A stretch of 64,000 nt of DNA, taken from positions 1-64,000 of the forward strand of contig JBBELK010001520.1 in NCBI GenBank assembly GCA_037783545.1, written 5' to 3'. The stretch is from Henricia sp. BOLD:AAB3569 (lineage: Eukaryota > Echinodermata > Asteroidea > Spinulosida > Echinasteridae). The translations under genes were made by a program, and so were the position numbers. Under the pieces are notes generated by a model that saw nothing but the letters and a program-made list of their open reading frames with translations, made no database searches and had not been told where the DNA came from. Positions 34,735 to 46,422 of the stretch are shown in pieces. The stretch's first letter is position 1, and every line of letters begins with the position of its first letter.

Positions 34735-36686
34735 GTGTGTCCCAAATGCCTGCATATTTGGAAATCAAGGAATTTTCCAACCAACTTCAAATTTTGCATG
34801 CTCCAAACTGTATATATTCCGCACTTGTCATGCAAAATTGACAGATTTTCGCTGGGAAATGACGGAGAAATTTCAGAGTTTAGGGAAAACGGAGCTCGGC
34901 TACGTGGTTATTCCCCTAACCGTGGCTGTTGGGACACCCTGCACCGCGCTGGTGTACATTTGTACGGCCGTTGACTCACCCCAGATTGTGACGGGAATTA
35001 GGTCAAAGTGTGTCCCAAATGCCGGCAAATTTGGAAATCAAGGAATTTTCCAACCAACTTCAAATTTTCCCTGCTCCAAACTGTATATATTCCGCACTTG
35101 TCATGCAAAATTGACAGATTTTCGCTGGGAAATGACAGAGAAATTTCAGAGTTTAGGGAAAACGGAGCTCGGCTACGCGGTTATTCCCCTAACCGTGGCT
35201 GTTGGGACACCATGCGCCGCGCTGGTGTACATTTGTACGGCCGTTGACTCACCCCAGATTGTGACGGGAATTAGGTCAAAGTGTGTCCCAAATGCCGGCA
35301 AATTTGGAAATCAAGGAATTGTTCAACCAACTTCAAATTTTGCATGCTCCAAACTGTATATATTCCGCACTTGTCATGCAAAATTGACAGATTTTCGCTG
35401 GGAAATGACGAAGAAATTTCAGAGTTTAGGGAAAACGGAGCTCGGCTACGTGGTTATACCCCTAACCGTGGCTGTTGGGACACCCTGCGCCGCGCTGGTG
35501 TACATTTGTACGGCCGTTGACTCACCCCCGGATTGTGACGGGAATTAGGTCAAAGTGTGTCCCAAATGCCGGCAAATTTGGAAATCAAGGAATTTTCCAA
35601 CCAACTTCAAATTGTGCATGCTCCAAACTGTATATATTCCGCACTTGTCATGCAAAATTGACAGATTTTCGCTGGGAAATGACGGAGAAATTTCAGAGTT
35701 TAGGGAAAACGGAGCTCGGCTACGTGGTTATTCCCCTAACCGTGGCTGTTGGGACACCCTGCGCCGCGCTGGTGTACATTTGTACGGCCGTTGACTCACC
35801 CCAGATTGTGACGGGAATTAGGTCAAAGTGTGTCCCAAATGCCGGCAAATTTGGAAATCAAGGAATTTTCCAACCAACTTCAAATTTTCCCTGCTCCAAA
35901 CTGTATATATTCCGCACTTGTCATGTAAAATTGACAGATTTTCGCTGGGAAATGACGGAGAAATTACAGAGTTTAGGGAAAACGGAGCTCGGCTACGCGG
36001 TTATTCCCCTAACCGTGGCTGTTGGGACACCATGCGCCGTGCTGGTGTACATTTGTACGGCCGTTGACTCACCCCAGATTGTGACGGGAATTAGGTCAAA
36101 GTGTGTCCCAAATGCCGGCAAATTTGGAAATCAAGGAATTTTCCAACTAACTTCAAATTTTGCATGCTCCAAACTGTATATATTCCGCACTTGTCATGCA
36201 AAATTGACAGATTTTCGCTGGGAAATGACGGAGAAATTTCAGAGTTTAGGGAAAACGGAGCTCGGCTACGTGGTTATTCCCCTAACCGTGGCTGTTGGGA
36301 CACCCTGCGCCGCACTGGTGTACATTTGTACGGCCGTTGACTCACCCCGGATTGTGACGGGAATTAGGTCAAAGTGTGTCCCAAATGCCGGCAAATTTGG
36401 AAATCAAGGAATTTTCCAACCAACTTCAAATTTTGCATGCGCCGCGCTGGTGTACATTTGTACGGCCGTTGACTCACCCCAGATTGTGACGGGAATTAGG
36501 TCAAAGTCATGCAAAATTGACAGATTTTCGCTGGGAAATGACGGAGAAATTTCAGAGTTTAGGGAAAACGGAGCTCGGCTACGTGGTTATTCCCCTAACC
36601 GTGGCTGTTGGGACACCCTGCGCCGCGCTGGTGTACATTTGTACGGCCGTTGACTCACCCCGGATTGTGACGGGAATTATGTCAAA
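34735..36686 (+). repeat. 1,952-bp seven-monomer HOR, copy 4
   Basis: Order a-b-c-d-e-f-g, g at 36,374. Private changes include tgcatatttgg in a (near 34,750) and catgtaaaa in e (near 35,924). It aligns with copy 1 at offset 9,721. It is the last full seven-mer in the window. Confidence 0.92.
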
Positions 36687-38091
36687 GTGTGTCCCAAATG
36701 CCGGCAAATTTGGAAATCAAGGAATTTTCCAACAAACTTCAAATTTTGCATGCTCCAAACTGTATATATTCCGCACTTTTCATGCAAAATTGACAGATTT
36801 TCGCTGGGAAATGACGGAGAAATTTCAGAGTTTAGGGAAAACGGAGCTCGGCTACGTGGTTATTCCCCTAACCGTGGCTGTTGGGACACCCTGCGCCGCG
36901 CTGGTGTACATTTGTACGGCCGTTGACTCACCCCGGATTGTGACGGGAATTAGGTCAAAGTGTGTCCCAAATGCCGGCAAATTTGGAAATCAAGGAATTT
37001 TCCAACCAACTTCAAATTGTGCATGCTCCAAACTGTATATATTCCGCACTTGTCATGCAAAATTGACAGATTTTCGCCGGGAAATGACGGAGAAATTTCA
37101 GAGTTTAGGGAAAACGGAGCTCGGCTACGTGGTTATTCCCCTAACCGTGGCTGTTGGGACACCCTGCGCCGCGCTGGTGTACATTTGTACGGCCGTTGAC
37201 TCACCCCAGATTGTGACTGGAATTAGGTCAAAGTGTGTCCCAAATGCCGGCAAATTTGGAAATCAAGGAATTTTCCAACCAACTTCAAATTTTCCCTGCT
37301 CCAAACTGTATATATTCCGCACTTGTCATGCAAAATTGACAGATTTTCGCTGGGAAATGACGGAGAAATTTCAGAGTTTAGGGAAAACGGAGCTCGGCTA
37401 CGCGGTTATTCCCCTAACCGTGGCTGTTGGGACACCATGCGCCGTGCTGATGTACATTTGTACGGCCGTTGACTCACCCCAGATTGTGACGGGAATTAGG
37501 TCAAAGTGTGTCCCAAATGCCGGCAAATTTGGAAATCAAGGAATTTTCCAACTAACTTCAAATTTTGCATGCTCCAAACTGTATATATTCCGCACTTGTC
37601 ATGCAAAATTGACAGATTTTCGCTGGGAAATGACGGAGAAATTTCAGAGTTTAGGGAAAACGGAGCTCGGCTACGTGGTTATTCCCCTAACCGTGGCTGT
37701 TGGGACACCCTGCGCCGCACTGGTGTACATTTGTACGGCCGTTGACTCACCCCGGATTGTGACGGGAATTAGGTCAAAGTGTGTCCCAAATGCCGGCAAA
37801 TTTGGAAATCAAGGAATTTTCCAACCAACTTCAAATTTTGCATGCGCCGCGCTGGTGTACATTTGTACGGCCGTTGACTCACTCCAGATTGTGACGGGAA
37901 TTAGGTCAAAGTCATGCAAAATTGACAGATTTTCGCTGGGAAATGACGGAGAAATTTCAGAGTTTAGGGAAAACGGAGCTCGGCTACGTGGTTATTCCCC
38001 TAACCGTGGCTGTTGGGACACCCTGCGCCGCGCTGGTGTACATTTGTACGGCCGTTGACTCACCCCGGATTGTGACGGGAATTATGTCAAA
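36687..38091 (+). repeat. 1,405-bp five-monomer HOR (h-d-e-f-g)
   Basis: h 36,687 (with caacaaac), d 36,960 (with cgccggg), e 37,233 (with gctgatgt), f 37,506, g 37,779 (with ctcactcc). Same order and spacing as the block at 32,784, with several private substitutions. Confidence 0.9.
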
Positions 38092-40356
38092 GTGTGTCCC
38101 AAATGCCGGCAAATTTGGAAATCAAGGAATTTTCAAACCAACTTCAAATTTTGCATGCTCCAAACTGTATATATTCCGCACTTTTCATGCAAAATTGACA
38201 GATTTTCGCTGGGAAATGACGGAGAAATTTCAGAGTTTAGGGAAAACGGAGCTCGGCTACGTGGTTATTCCCCTAACCGTTGCTGTTGGGACACCCTGCG
38301 CCGCGCTGGTGTACATTTGTACGGCCGTTGACTCACCCCGGATTGTGACGGGAATTAGGTCAAAGTGTGTCCCAAATGCCGGCAAATTCGGAAATCAAGG
38401 AATTTTCCAACCAACTTCAAATTGTGCATGCTCCAAACTGTATATATTCCGCACTTGTCATGCAAAATTGACAGATTTTCGCTGGGAAATGACGGAGAAA
38501 TTTCAGAGTTTAGGGAAAACGGAGCTCGGCTACGCGGTTATTCCCCTAACCGTGGCTGTTGGGACACCATGCGCCGTGCTGGTGTACATTTGTACGGCCG
38601 TTGACTCACCCCAGATTGTGACGGGAATTAGGTCAAAGTGTGTCCCAAATGCCGGCAAATTTGGAAATCAAGGAATTTTCCAACTAACTTCAAATTTTGC
38701 ATGCTCCAAACTGTATATATTCCGCACTTGTCATGCAAAATTGACAGATTTTCGCTGGGAAATGACGGAGAAATTTCAGAGTTTAGGGAAAACGGAGCTC
38801 GGCTACGTGGTTATTCCCCTAACCGTGGCTGTTGGGACACCCTGCGCCGCACTGGTGTACATTTGTACGGCCGTTGACTCACCCCGGATTGTGACGGGAA
38901 TTAGGTCAAAGTGTGTCCCAAATGCCGGCAAATTTGGAAATCAAGGAATTTTCCAACCAACTTCAAATTTTGCATGCGCCGCGCTGGTGTACATTTGTAC
39001 GGCCGTTGACTCACTCCAGATTGTGACGGGAATTAGGTCAAAGTCATGCAAAATTGACAGATTTTCGCTGGGAAATGACGGAGAAATTTCAGAGTTTAGG
39101 GAAAACGGAGCTCGGCTACGTGGTTATTCCCCTAACCGTGGCTGTTGGGACACCCTGCGCCGCGCTGGTGTACATTTGTACGGCCGTTGACTCACCCCGG
39201 ATTGTGACGGGAATTATGTCAAAGTGTGTCCCAAATGCCGGCAAATTTGGAAATCAAGGAATTTTCCAACCAACTTCAAATTTTGCATGCTCCAAACTGT
39301 ATATATTCCGCACTTTTCATGCAAAATTGACAGATTTTCGCTGGGAAATGACGGAGAAATTTCAGAGTTTAGGGAAAACGGAGCTCGGCTACGTGGTTAT
39401 TCCCCTAACCGTTGCTGTTGGGACACCCTGCGCCGCGCTGGTGTACATTTGTACGGCCGTTGACTCACCCCGGATTGTGACGGGAATTAGGTCAAAGTGT
39501 GTCCCAAATGCCGGCAAATTCGGAAATCAAGGAATTTTCCAACCAACTTCAAATTGTGCATGCTCCAAACTGTATATATTCCGCACTTGTCATGCAAAAT
39601 TGACAGATTTTCGCTGGGAAATGACGGAGAAATTTCAGAGTTTAGGGAAAACGGAGCTCGGCTACGCGGTTATTCCCCTAACCGTGGCTGTTGGGACACC
39701 ATGCGCCGTGCTGGTGTACATTTGTACGGCCGTTGACTCACCCCAGATTGTGACGGGAATTAGGTCAAAGTGTGTCCCAAATGCCGGCAAATTTGGAAAT
39801 CAAGGAATTTTCCAACTAACTTCAAATTTTGCATGCTCCAAACTGTATATATTCCGCACTTGTCATGCAAAATTGACAGATTTTCGCTTGGAAATGACGG
39901 AGAAATTTCAGAGTTTAGGGAAAACGGAGCTCGGCTACGTGGTTATTCCCCTAACCGTGGCTGTTGGGACACCCTGCGCCGCACTGGTGTACATTTGTAC
40001 GGCCGTTGACTCACCCCGGATTGTGACGGGAATTAGGTCAAAGTGTGTCCCAAATGCCGGCAAATTTGGAAATCAATGAATTTTCCAACCAACTTCAAAT
40101 TTTGCACGCGCCGCGCTGGTGTACATTTGTACGGCCGTTGACTCACCCCAGATTGTGACGGGAATTAGGTCAAAGTCATGCAAAATTGACAGATTTTCGC
40201 TGGGAAATGACGGAGAAATTTCAGAGTTTAGGGAAAACGGAGCACCGGCTACGTGGTTATTCCCCTAACCGTGGCTGTTGGGACACCCTGCGCCGCGCTG
40301 GTGTACATTTGTACGGCCGTTGACTCACCCCGGATTGTGACGGGAATTATGTCAAA
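38092..40356 (+). repeat. 1,132-bp four-monomer HOR (h-d-f-g), two tandem copies
   Basis: Copies at 38,092-39,223 and 39,224-40,356 (the second 1,133 bp because of gagcaccggc). Both lack type e and share private marks at an offset of 1,132: ccgttgctg near 38,278 and 39,410, and aaattcgg near 38,386 and 39,518. The d unit ends with tacgcgg and ccatgcgccgtg, normally marks of e, so loss of one monomer by exchange between d and e explains the shorter period. Confidence 0.9.
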
Positions 40357-43167
40357 GTGTGTCCCAAATGCCGGCAAATTTGGAAATCAAGGAATTTTCC
40401 AACCAACTTCAAATTTTGCATGCTCCAAACTGTATATATTCCGCACTTTTCATGCAAAATTGACAGATTTTCGCTGGGAAATGACGGAGAAATTTCAGAG
40501 TTTAGGGAAAACGGAGCTCGGCTACGTGGTTATTCCCCTAACCGTGGCTGTTGGGACACCCTGCGCCGCGCTGGTGTACATTTGTACGGCCGTTGACTCA
40601 CCCCGGATTGTGACGGGAATTAGGTCAAAGTGTGTCCCAAATGCCGGCAAATTTGGAAATCAAGGAATTTTCCAACCAACTTCAAATTGTGCATGCTCCA
40701 AACTGTATATATTCCGCACTTGTCATGCAAAATTGACAGATTTTCGCTGGGAAATGACGGAGAAATTTCAGAGTTTAGGGAAAACGGAGCTCGGCTACGT
40801 GGTTATTCCCCTAACCGTGGCTGTTGGGACACCCTGCGCCGCGCTGGTGTACATTTGTACGGCCGTTGACTCACCCCAGATTGTGACTGGAATTAGGTCA
40901 AAGTGTGTCCCAAATGCCGGCAAATTTGGAAATCAAGGAATTTTCCAACCAACTTCAAATTTTCCCTGCTCCAAACTGTATATATTCCGCACTTGTCATG
41001 CAAAATTGACAGATTTTCGCTGGGAAATGACGGAGAAATTTCAGAGTTTAGGGAAAACGGAGCTCGGCTACGCGGTTATTCCCCTAACCGTGGCTGTTGG
41101 GACACCATGCGCCGTGCTGGTGTACATTTGTACGGCCGTTGACTCACCCCAGATTGTGACGGGAATTAGGTCAAAGTGTGTCCCAAATGCCGGCAAATTT
41201 GGAAATCAAGGAATTTTCCAACTAACTTCAAATTTTGCATGCTCCAAACTGTATATATTCCGCACTTGTCATGCAAAATTGACAGATTTTCGCTGGGAAA
41301 TGACGGAGAAATTTCAGAGTTTAGGGAAAACGGAGCTCGGCTACGTGGTTATTCCCCTAACCGTGGCTGTTGGGACACCCTGCGCCGCACTGGTGTACAT
41401 TTGTACGGCCGTTGACTCACCCCGGATTGTGACGGGAATTAGGTCAAAGTGTGTCCCAAATGCCGGCAAATTTGGAAATCAAGGAATTTTCCAACCAACT
41501 TCAAATTTTGCATGCGCCGCGCTGGTGTACATTTGTACGGCCGTTGACTCACCCCAGATTGTGACGGGAATTAGGTCAAAGTCATGCAAAATTGACAGAT
41601 TTTCGCTGGGAAATGACGGAGAAATTTCAGAGTTTAGGGAAAACGGAGCTCGGCTACGTGGTTATTCCCCTAACCGTGGCTGTTGGGACACCCTGCGCCG
41701 CGCTGGTGTACATTTGTACGGCCGTTGACTCACCCCGGATTGTGACGGGAATTATGTCAAAGTGTGTCCCAAATGCCGGCAAATTTGGAAATCAAGGAAT
41801 TTTCCAACCAACTTCAAATTTTGCATGCTCCAAACTGTATATATTCCGCACTTTTCATGCAAAATTGACAGATTTTCGCTGGGAAATGACGGAGAAATTT
41901 CAGAGTTTAGGGAAAACGGAGCTCGGCTACGTGGTTATTCCCCTAACCGTGGCTGTTGGGACACCCTGCGCCGCGCTGGTGTACATTTGTACTGCCGTTG
42001 ACTCACCCCGGATTGTGACGGGAATTAGGTCAAAGTGTGTCCCAAATGCCGGCAAATTCGGAAATCAAGGAATTTTCCAACCAACTTCAAATTGTGCATG
42101 CTCCAAACTGTATATATTCCGCACTTGTCATGCAAAATTGACAGATTTTCGCTGGGAAATGACGGAGAAATTTCAGAGTTTAGGGAAAACGGAGCTCGGC
42201 TACGTGGTTATTCCCCTAACCGTGGCTGTTGGGACACCCTGCGCCGCGCTGGTGTACATTTGTACGGCCGTTGACTCACCCCAGATTGTGACGGGAATTA
42301 GGTCAAAGTGTGTCCCAAATGCCGGCAAATTTGGAAATCAAGGAATTTTCCAACCAACTTCAAATTTTCCCTGCTCCAAACTGTATATATTCCGCACTTG
42401 TCATGCAAAATTGACAGATTTTCGCTGGGAAATGACGGAGAAATTTTAGAGTTTAGGGAAAACGGAGCTCGGCTACGCGGTTATTCCCCTAACCGTGGCT
42501 GTTGGGACACCATGCGCCGTGCTGGTGTACATTTGTACGGCCGTTGACTCACCCCAGATTGTGACGGGAATTAGGTCAAAGTGTGTCCCAAATGCCGGCA
42601 AATTTGGAAATCAAGGAATTTTCCAACTAACTTCAAATTTTGCATGCTCCAAACTGTATATATTCCGCACTTGTCATGCAAAATTGACAGATTTTCGCTT
42701 GGAAATGACGGAGAAATTTCAGAGTTTAGGGAAAACGGAGCTCGGCTACGTGGTTATTCCCCTAACCGTGGCTGTTGGGACACCCTGCGCCGCACTGGTG
42801 TACATTTGTACGGCCGTTGACTCACCCCGGATTGTGACGGGAATTAGGTCAAAGTGTGTCCCAAATGCCGGCAAATTTGGAAATCAAGGAATTTTCCAAC
42901 CAACTTCAAATTTTGCACGCGCCGCGCTGGTGTACATTTGTACGGCCGTTGACTCACCCCAGATTGTGACGGGAATTAGGTCAAAGTCATGCAAAATTGA
43001 CAGATTTTCGCTGGGAAATGACGGAGAAATTTCAGAGTTTAGGGAAAACGGAGCACCGGCTACGTGGTTATTCCCCTAACCGTGGCTGTTGGGACACCCT
43101 GCGCCGCGCTGGTGTACATTTGTACGGCCGTTGACTCACCCCGGATTGTGACGGGAATTATGTCAAA
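40357..43167 (+). repeat. 1,405-bp five-monomer HOR (h-d-e-f-g), two tandem copies
   Basis: Copies at 40,357-41,761 and 41,762-43,167. The second has aaattcgg in d, ttttagag in e, cgcttgg in f, and gcacgcgcc plus gagcaccggc in g. The last two marks are also found in g at 40,043, and cgcttgg in f at 39,770, at an offset of 2,811 bp. Neighbouring blocks have thus exchanged sequence across HOR boundaries. Confidence 0.9.
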
Positions 43168-44299
43168 GTGTGTCCCAAATGCCGGCAAATTTGGAAATCA
43201 AGGAATTTTCCAACCAACTTCAAATTTTGCATGCTCCAAACTGTATATATTCCGCACTTTTCATGCAAAATTGACAGATTTTCGCTGGGAAATGACGGAG
43301 AAATTTCAGAGTTTAGGGAAAACGGAGCTCAGCTACGTGGTTATTCCCCTAACCGTGGCTGTTGGGACACCCTGCGCCGCGCTGGTGTACATTTGTACGG
43401 CCGTTGACTCACCCCGGATTGTGACGGGAATTAGGTCAAAGTGTGTCCCAAATGCCGGCAAATTTGGAAATCAAGGAATTTTCCAACCAACGTCAAATTG
43501 TGCATGCTCCAAACTGTATATATTCCGCACTTGTCATGCAAAATTGACAGATTTTCGCTGGGAAATGACCGAGAAATTTCAGAGTTTAGGGAAAACGGAG
43601 CTCGGCTACGTGGTTATTCCCCTAACCGTGGCTGTTGGGACACCCTGCGCCGTGCTGGTGTACATTTGTACGGCCGTTGACTCACCCCAGATTGTGACGG
43701 GAATTAGGTCAAAGTGTGTCCCTAATGCCGGCAAATTTGGAAATCAAGGAATTTTCCAACCAACTTCAAATTTTGCATGCTCCAAACTGTATATATTCCG
43801 CACTTGTCATGCAAAATTGACAGATTTTCGCTGGGAAATGACGGAGAAATTTCAGAGTTTAGGGAAAACGGAGCTCGGCTACGTGGTTATTCCCCTAACC
43901 GTGGCTGTTGGGACACCCTGCGCCGCGCTGGTTTACATTTGTACGGCCGTTGACTCACCCCGGATTGTGACGGGAATTAGGTCAAAGTGTGTCCCAAATT
44001 CCGGCAAATTTGGAGATCAAGGAATTTTCCAACCAACTTCAAACTTTGCATGCGCCGCGCTGGTGTACATTTGTACGGCCGTTGACTCACCCCAGATTGT
44101 GACGGGAATTAGGTCAAAGTCATGCAAAATTGACAGATTTTCGCTGGGAAATGACGGAGAAATTTCAGAGTTTAGGGAAAACGGAGCTCGGCTACGTGGT
44201 TATTCCCCTAACCGTGGCTGTTGGGACACCCTGCGCCGCGCTGGTGTACATTTGTACGGCCGTTGACTCACCCCGGATTGTGACGGGAATTATGTCAAA
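43168..44299 (+). repeat. 1,132-bp four-monomer block (h-d-x-g), transition to zone F
   Basis: h 43,168 (ctcagctac), d 43,441 (aacgtcaaa, gaccgag), a plain unit at 43,714 (ccctaatgcc), and g 43,987 with a new set of marks (aattccggc, ggagatc, caaactttgc). The aattccggc and caaactttgc marks reappear in the g units that follow each 132-bp monomer. Confidence 0.88.
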
Positions 44300-44845
44300 G
44301 TGTGTCCCAAATGCCGGCAAATTTGGAAATCAAGGAATTTTCCAACCAACTTCAAATTTTGCATGCTCCAAACTGTATATATTCCGCACTTGTCATGCAA
44401 AATTGACAGATTTTCGCTGGGAAATGACGGAGAAATTTCAGAGTTTAGGGAAAACGGAGCTCGGCTACGCGGTTATTCCCCTAACCGTGGCTGTTGGGAC
44501 ACCATGCGCCGTGCTGGTGTACATTTGTACGGCCGTTGACTCACCCCAGATTGTGACGGGAATTAGGACAAAGTGTGTCCCAAATGCCGGCAAATTTGGA
44601 AATCAAGGAATTTTCCAACCAACTTCAAATTTTGCATGCTCCAAACTGTATATATTCCGCACTTGTCATGCAAAATTGACAGATTTTCGCTGGGAAATGA
44701 CGGAGAAATTTCAGAGTTTAGGGAAAACGGAGCTCGGCTACGTGGTTATTCCCCTAACCGTGGCTGTTGGGACACCCTGCGCCGCGCTGGTGTACATTTG
44801 TACGGCCGTTGACTCACCCCGGAATGTGACGGGAATTAGGTCAAA

Positions 44846-44977
44846 GTGTGTCCCAAATGCCGGCAAATTTGGAAATCAAGGAATTTTCCAACCAACTTCA
44901 AATTTTGCATGCGCCGTGCTGGTGTACATTTGTACGGCCGTTGACTCACCCCGGATTGTGACGGGAATTAGGTCAAA
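44846..44977 (+). repeat. 132-bp short monomer (junction 1 only), copy 1
   Basis: Monomer offsets 1-67 joined to 209-273 and followed by a normal gtgtgtccc start, so 141 bp are missing. The join uses the same catgc as type g, but reads catgcgccgtg where g reads catgcgccgcg, and it is followed by cggatt rather than cagatt. It is either the one-junction intermediate expected on the way to type g or a second, independent use of the same short identity. The next unit (44,978) is a g with aattccggc and caaactttgc. Confidence 0.93.
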
Positions 44978-46422
44978 GTGTGTCCCAAATTCCGGCAAAT
45001 TTGGAAATCAAGGAATTTTCCAACCAACTTCAAACTTTGCATGCGCCGCGCTGGTGTACATTTGTACGGCCGTTGACTCACCCCAGATTGTGACGGGAAT
45101 TAGGTCAAAGTCATGCAAAATTTACAGATTTTCGCTGGGAAATGACGGAGAAATTTCAGAGTTTAGGGAAAACGGAGCTCGGCTACGTGGTTATTCCCCT
45201 AACCGTGGCTGTTGGGACACCCTGCGCCGCGCTGGTGTACATTTGTACGGCCGTTGACTCACCCCGGATTGTGACGGGAATTATGTCAAAGTGTGTCCCA
45301 AATGCCGGCAAATTTGGAAATCAAGGAATTTTCCAACCAACTTCAAATTTTGCATGCTCCAAACTGTATATATTCCGCACTTGTCATGCAAAATTGACAG
45401 ATTTTCGCTGGGAAATGACGGAGAAATTTCAGAGTTTAGGGAAAACGGAGCTCGGCTACGCGGTTATTCCCCTAACCGTGGCTGTTGGGACACCATGCGC
45501 CGTGCTGGTGTACATTTGTACGGCCGTTGACTCACCCCAGATTGTGACGGGAATTAGGTCAAAGTGTGTCCCAAATGCCGGCAAATTTGGAAATCAAGGA
45601 ATTTTCCAACCAACTTCAAATTTTGCATGCTCCAAACTGTATATATTCCGCACTTGTCATGCAAAATTGACAGATTTTCGCTGGGAAATGACGGAGAAAT
45701 TTCAGAGTTTAGGGAAAACGGAGCTCGGCTACGTGGTTATTCCCCTAACCGTGGCTGTTGGGACACCCTGCGCCGCGCTGGTGTACATTTGTACGGCCGT
45801 TGACTCACCCCGGAATGTGACGGGAATTAGGTCAAAGTGTGTCCCAAATGCCGGCAAATTTGGAAATCAAGGAATTTTCCAACCAACTTCAAATTTTGCA
45901 TGCGCCGCGCTGGTGTACATTTGTACGGCCGTTGACTCACCCCAGATTGTGACGGGAATTAGGTCAAAGTCATGCAAAATTGACAGATTTTCGCTGGGAA
46001 ATGACGGAGAAATTTCAGAGTTTAGGGAAAACGGAGCTCGGCTACGTGGTTATTCCCCTAACCGTGGCTGTTGGGACACCCTGCGCCGCGCTGGTGTACA
46101 TTTGTACGGCCGTTGACTCACCCCAGATTGTGACGGGAATTAGGTCAAAGTGTGTCCCAAATGCCGGCAAATTTGGAAATCAAGGAATTTTCCAACCAAC
46201 TTCAAATTTTGCATGCTCCAAACTGTATATATTCCGCACTTGTCATGCAAAATTGACAGATTTTCGCTGGGAAATGACGGAGAAATTTCAGAGTTTAGGG
46301 AAAACGGAGCTCGGCTACGTGGTTATTCCCCTAACCGTGGCTGTTGGGACACCCTGCGCCGCGCTGGTGTACATTTGTACGGCCGTTGACTCACCCCGGA
46401 ATGTGACGGGAATTAGGTCAAA

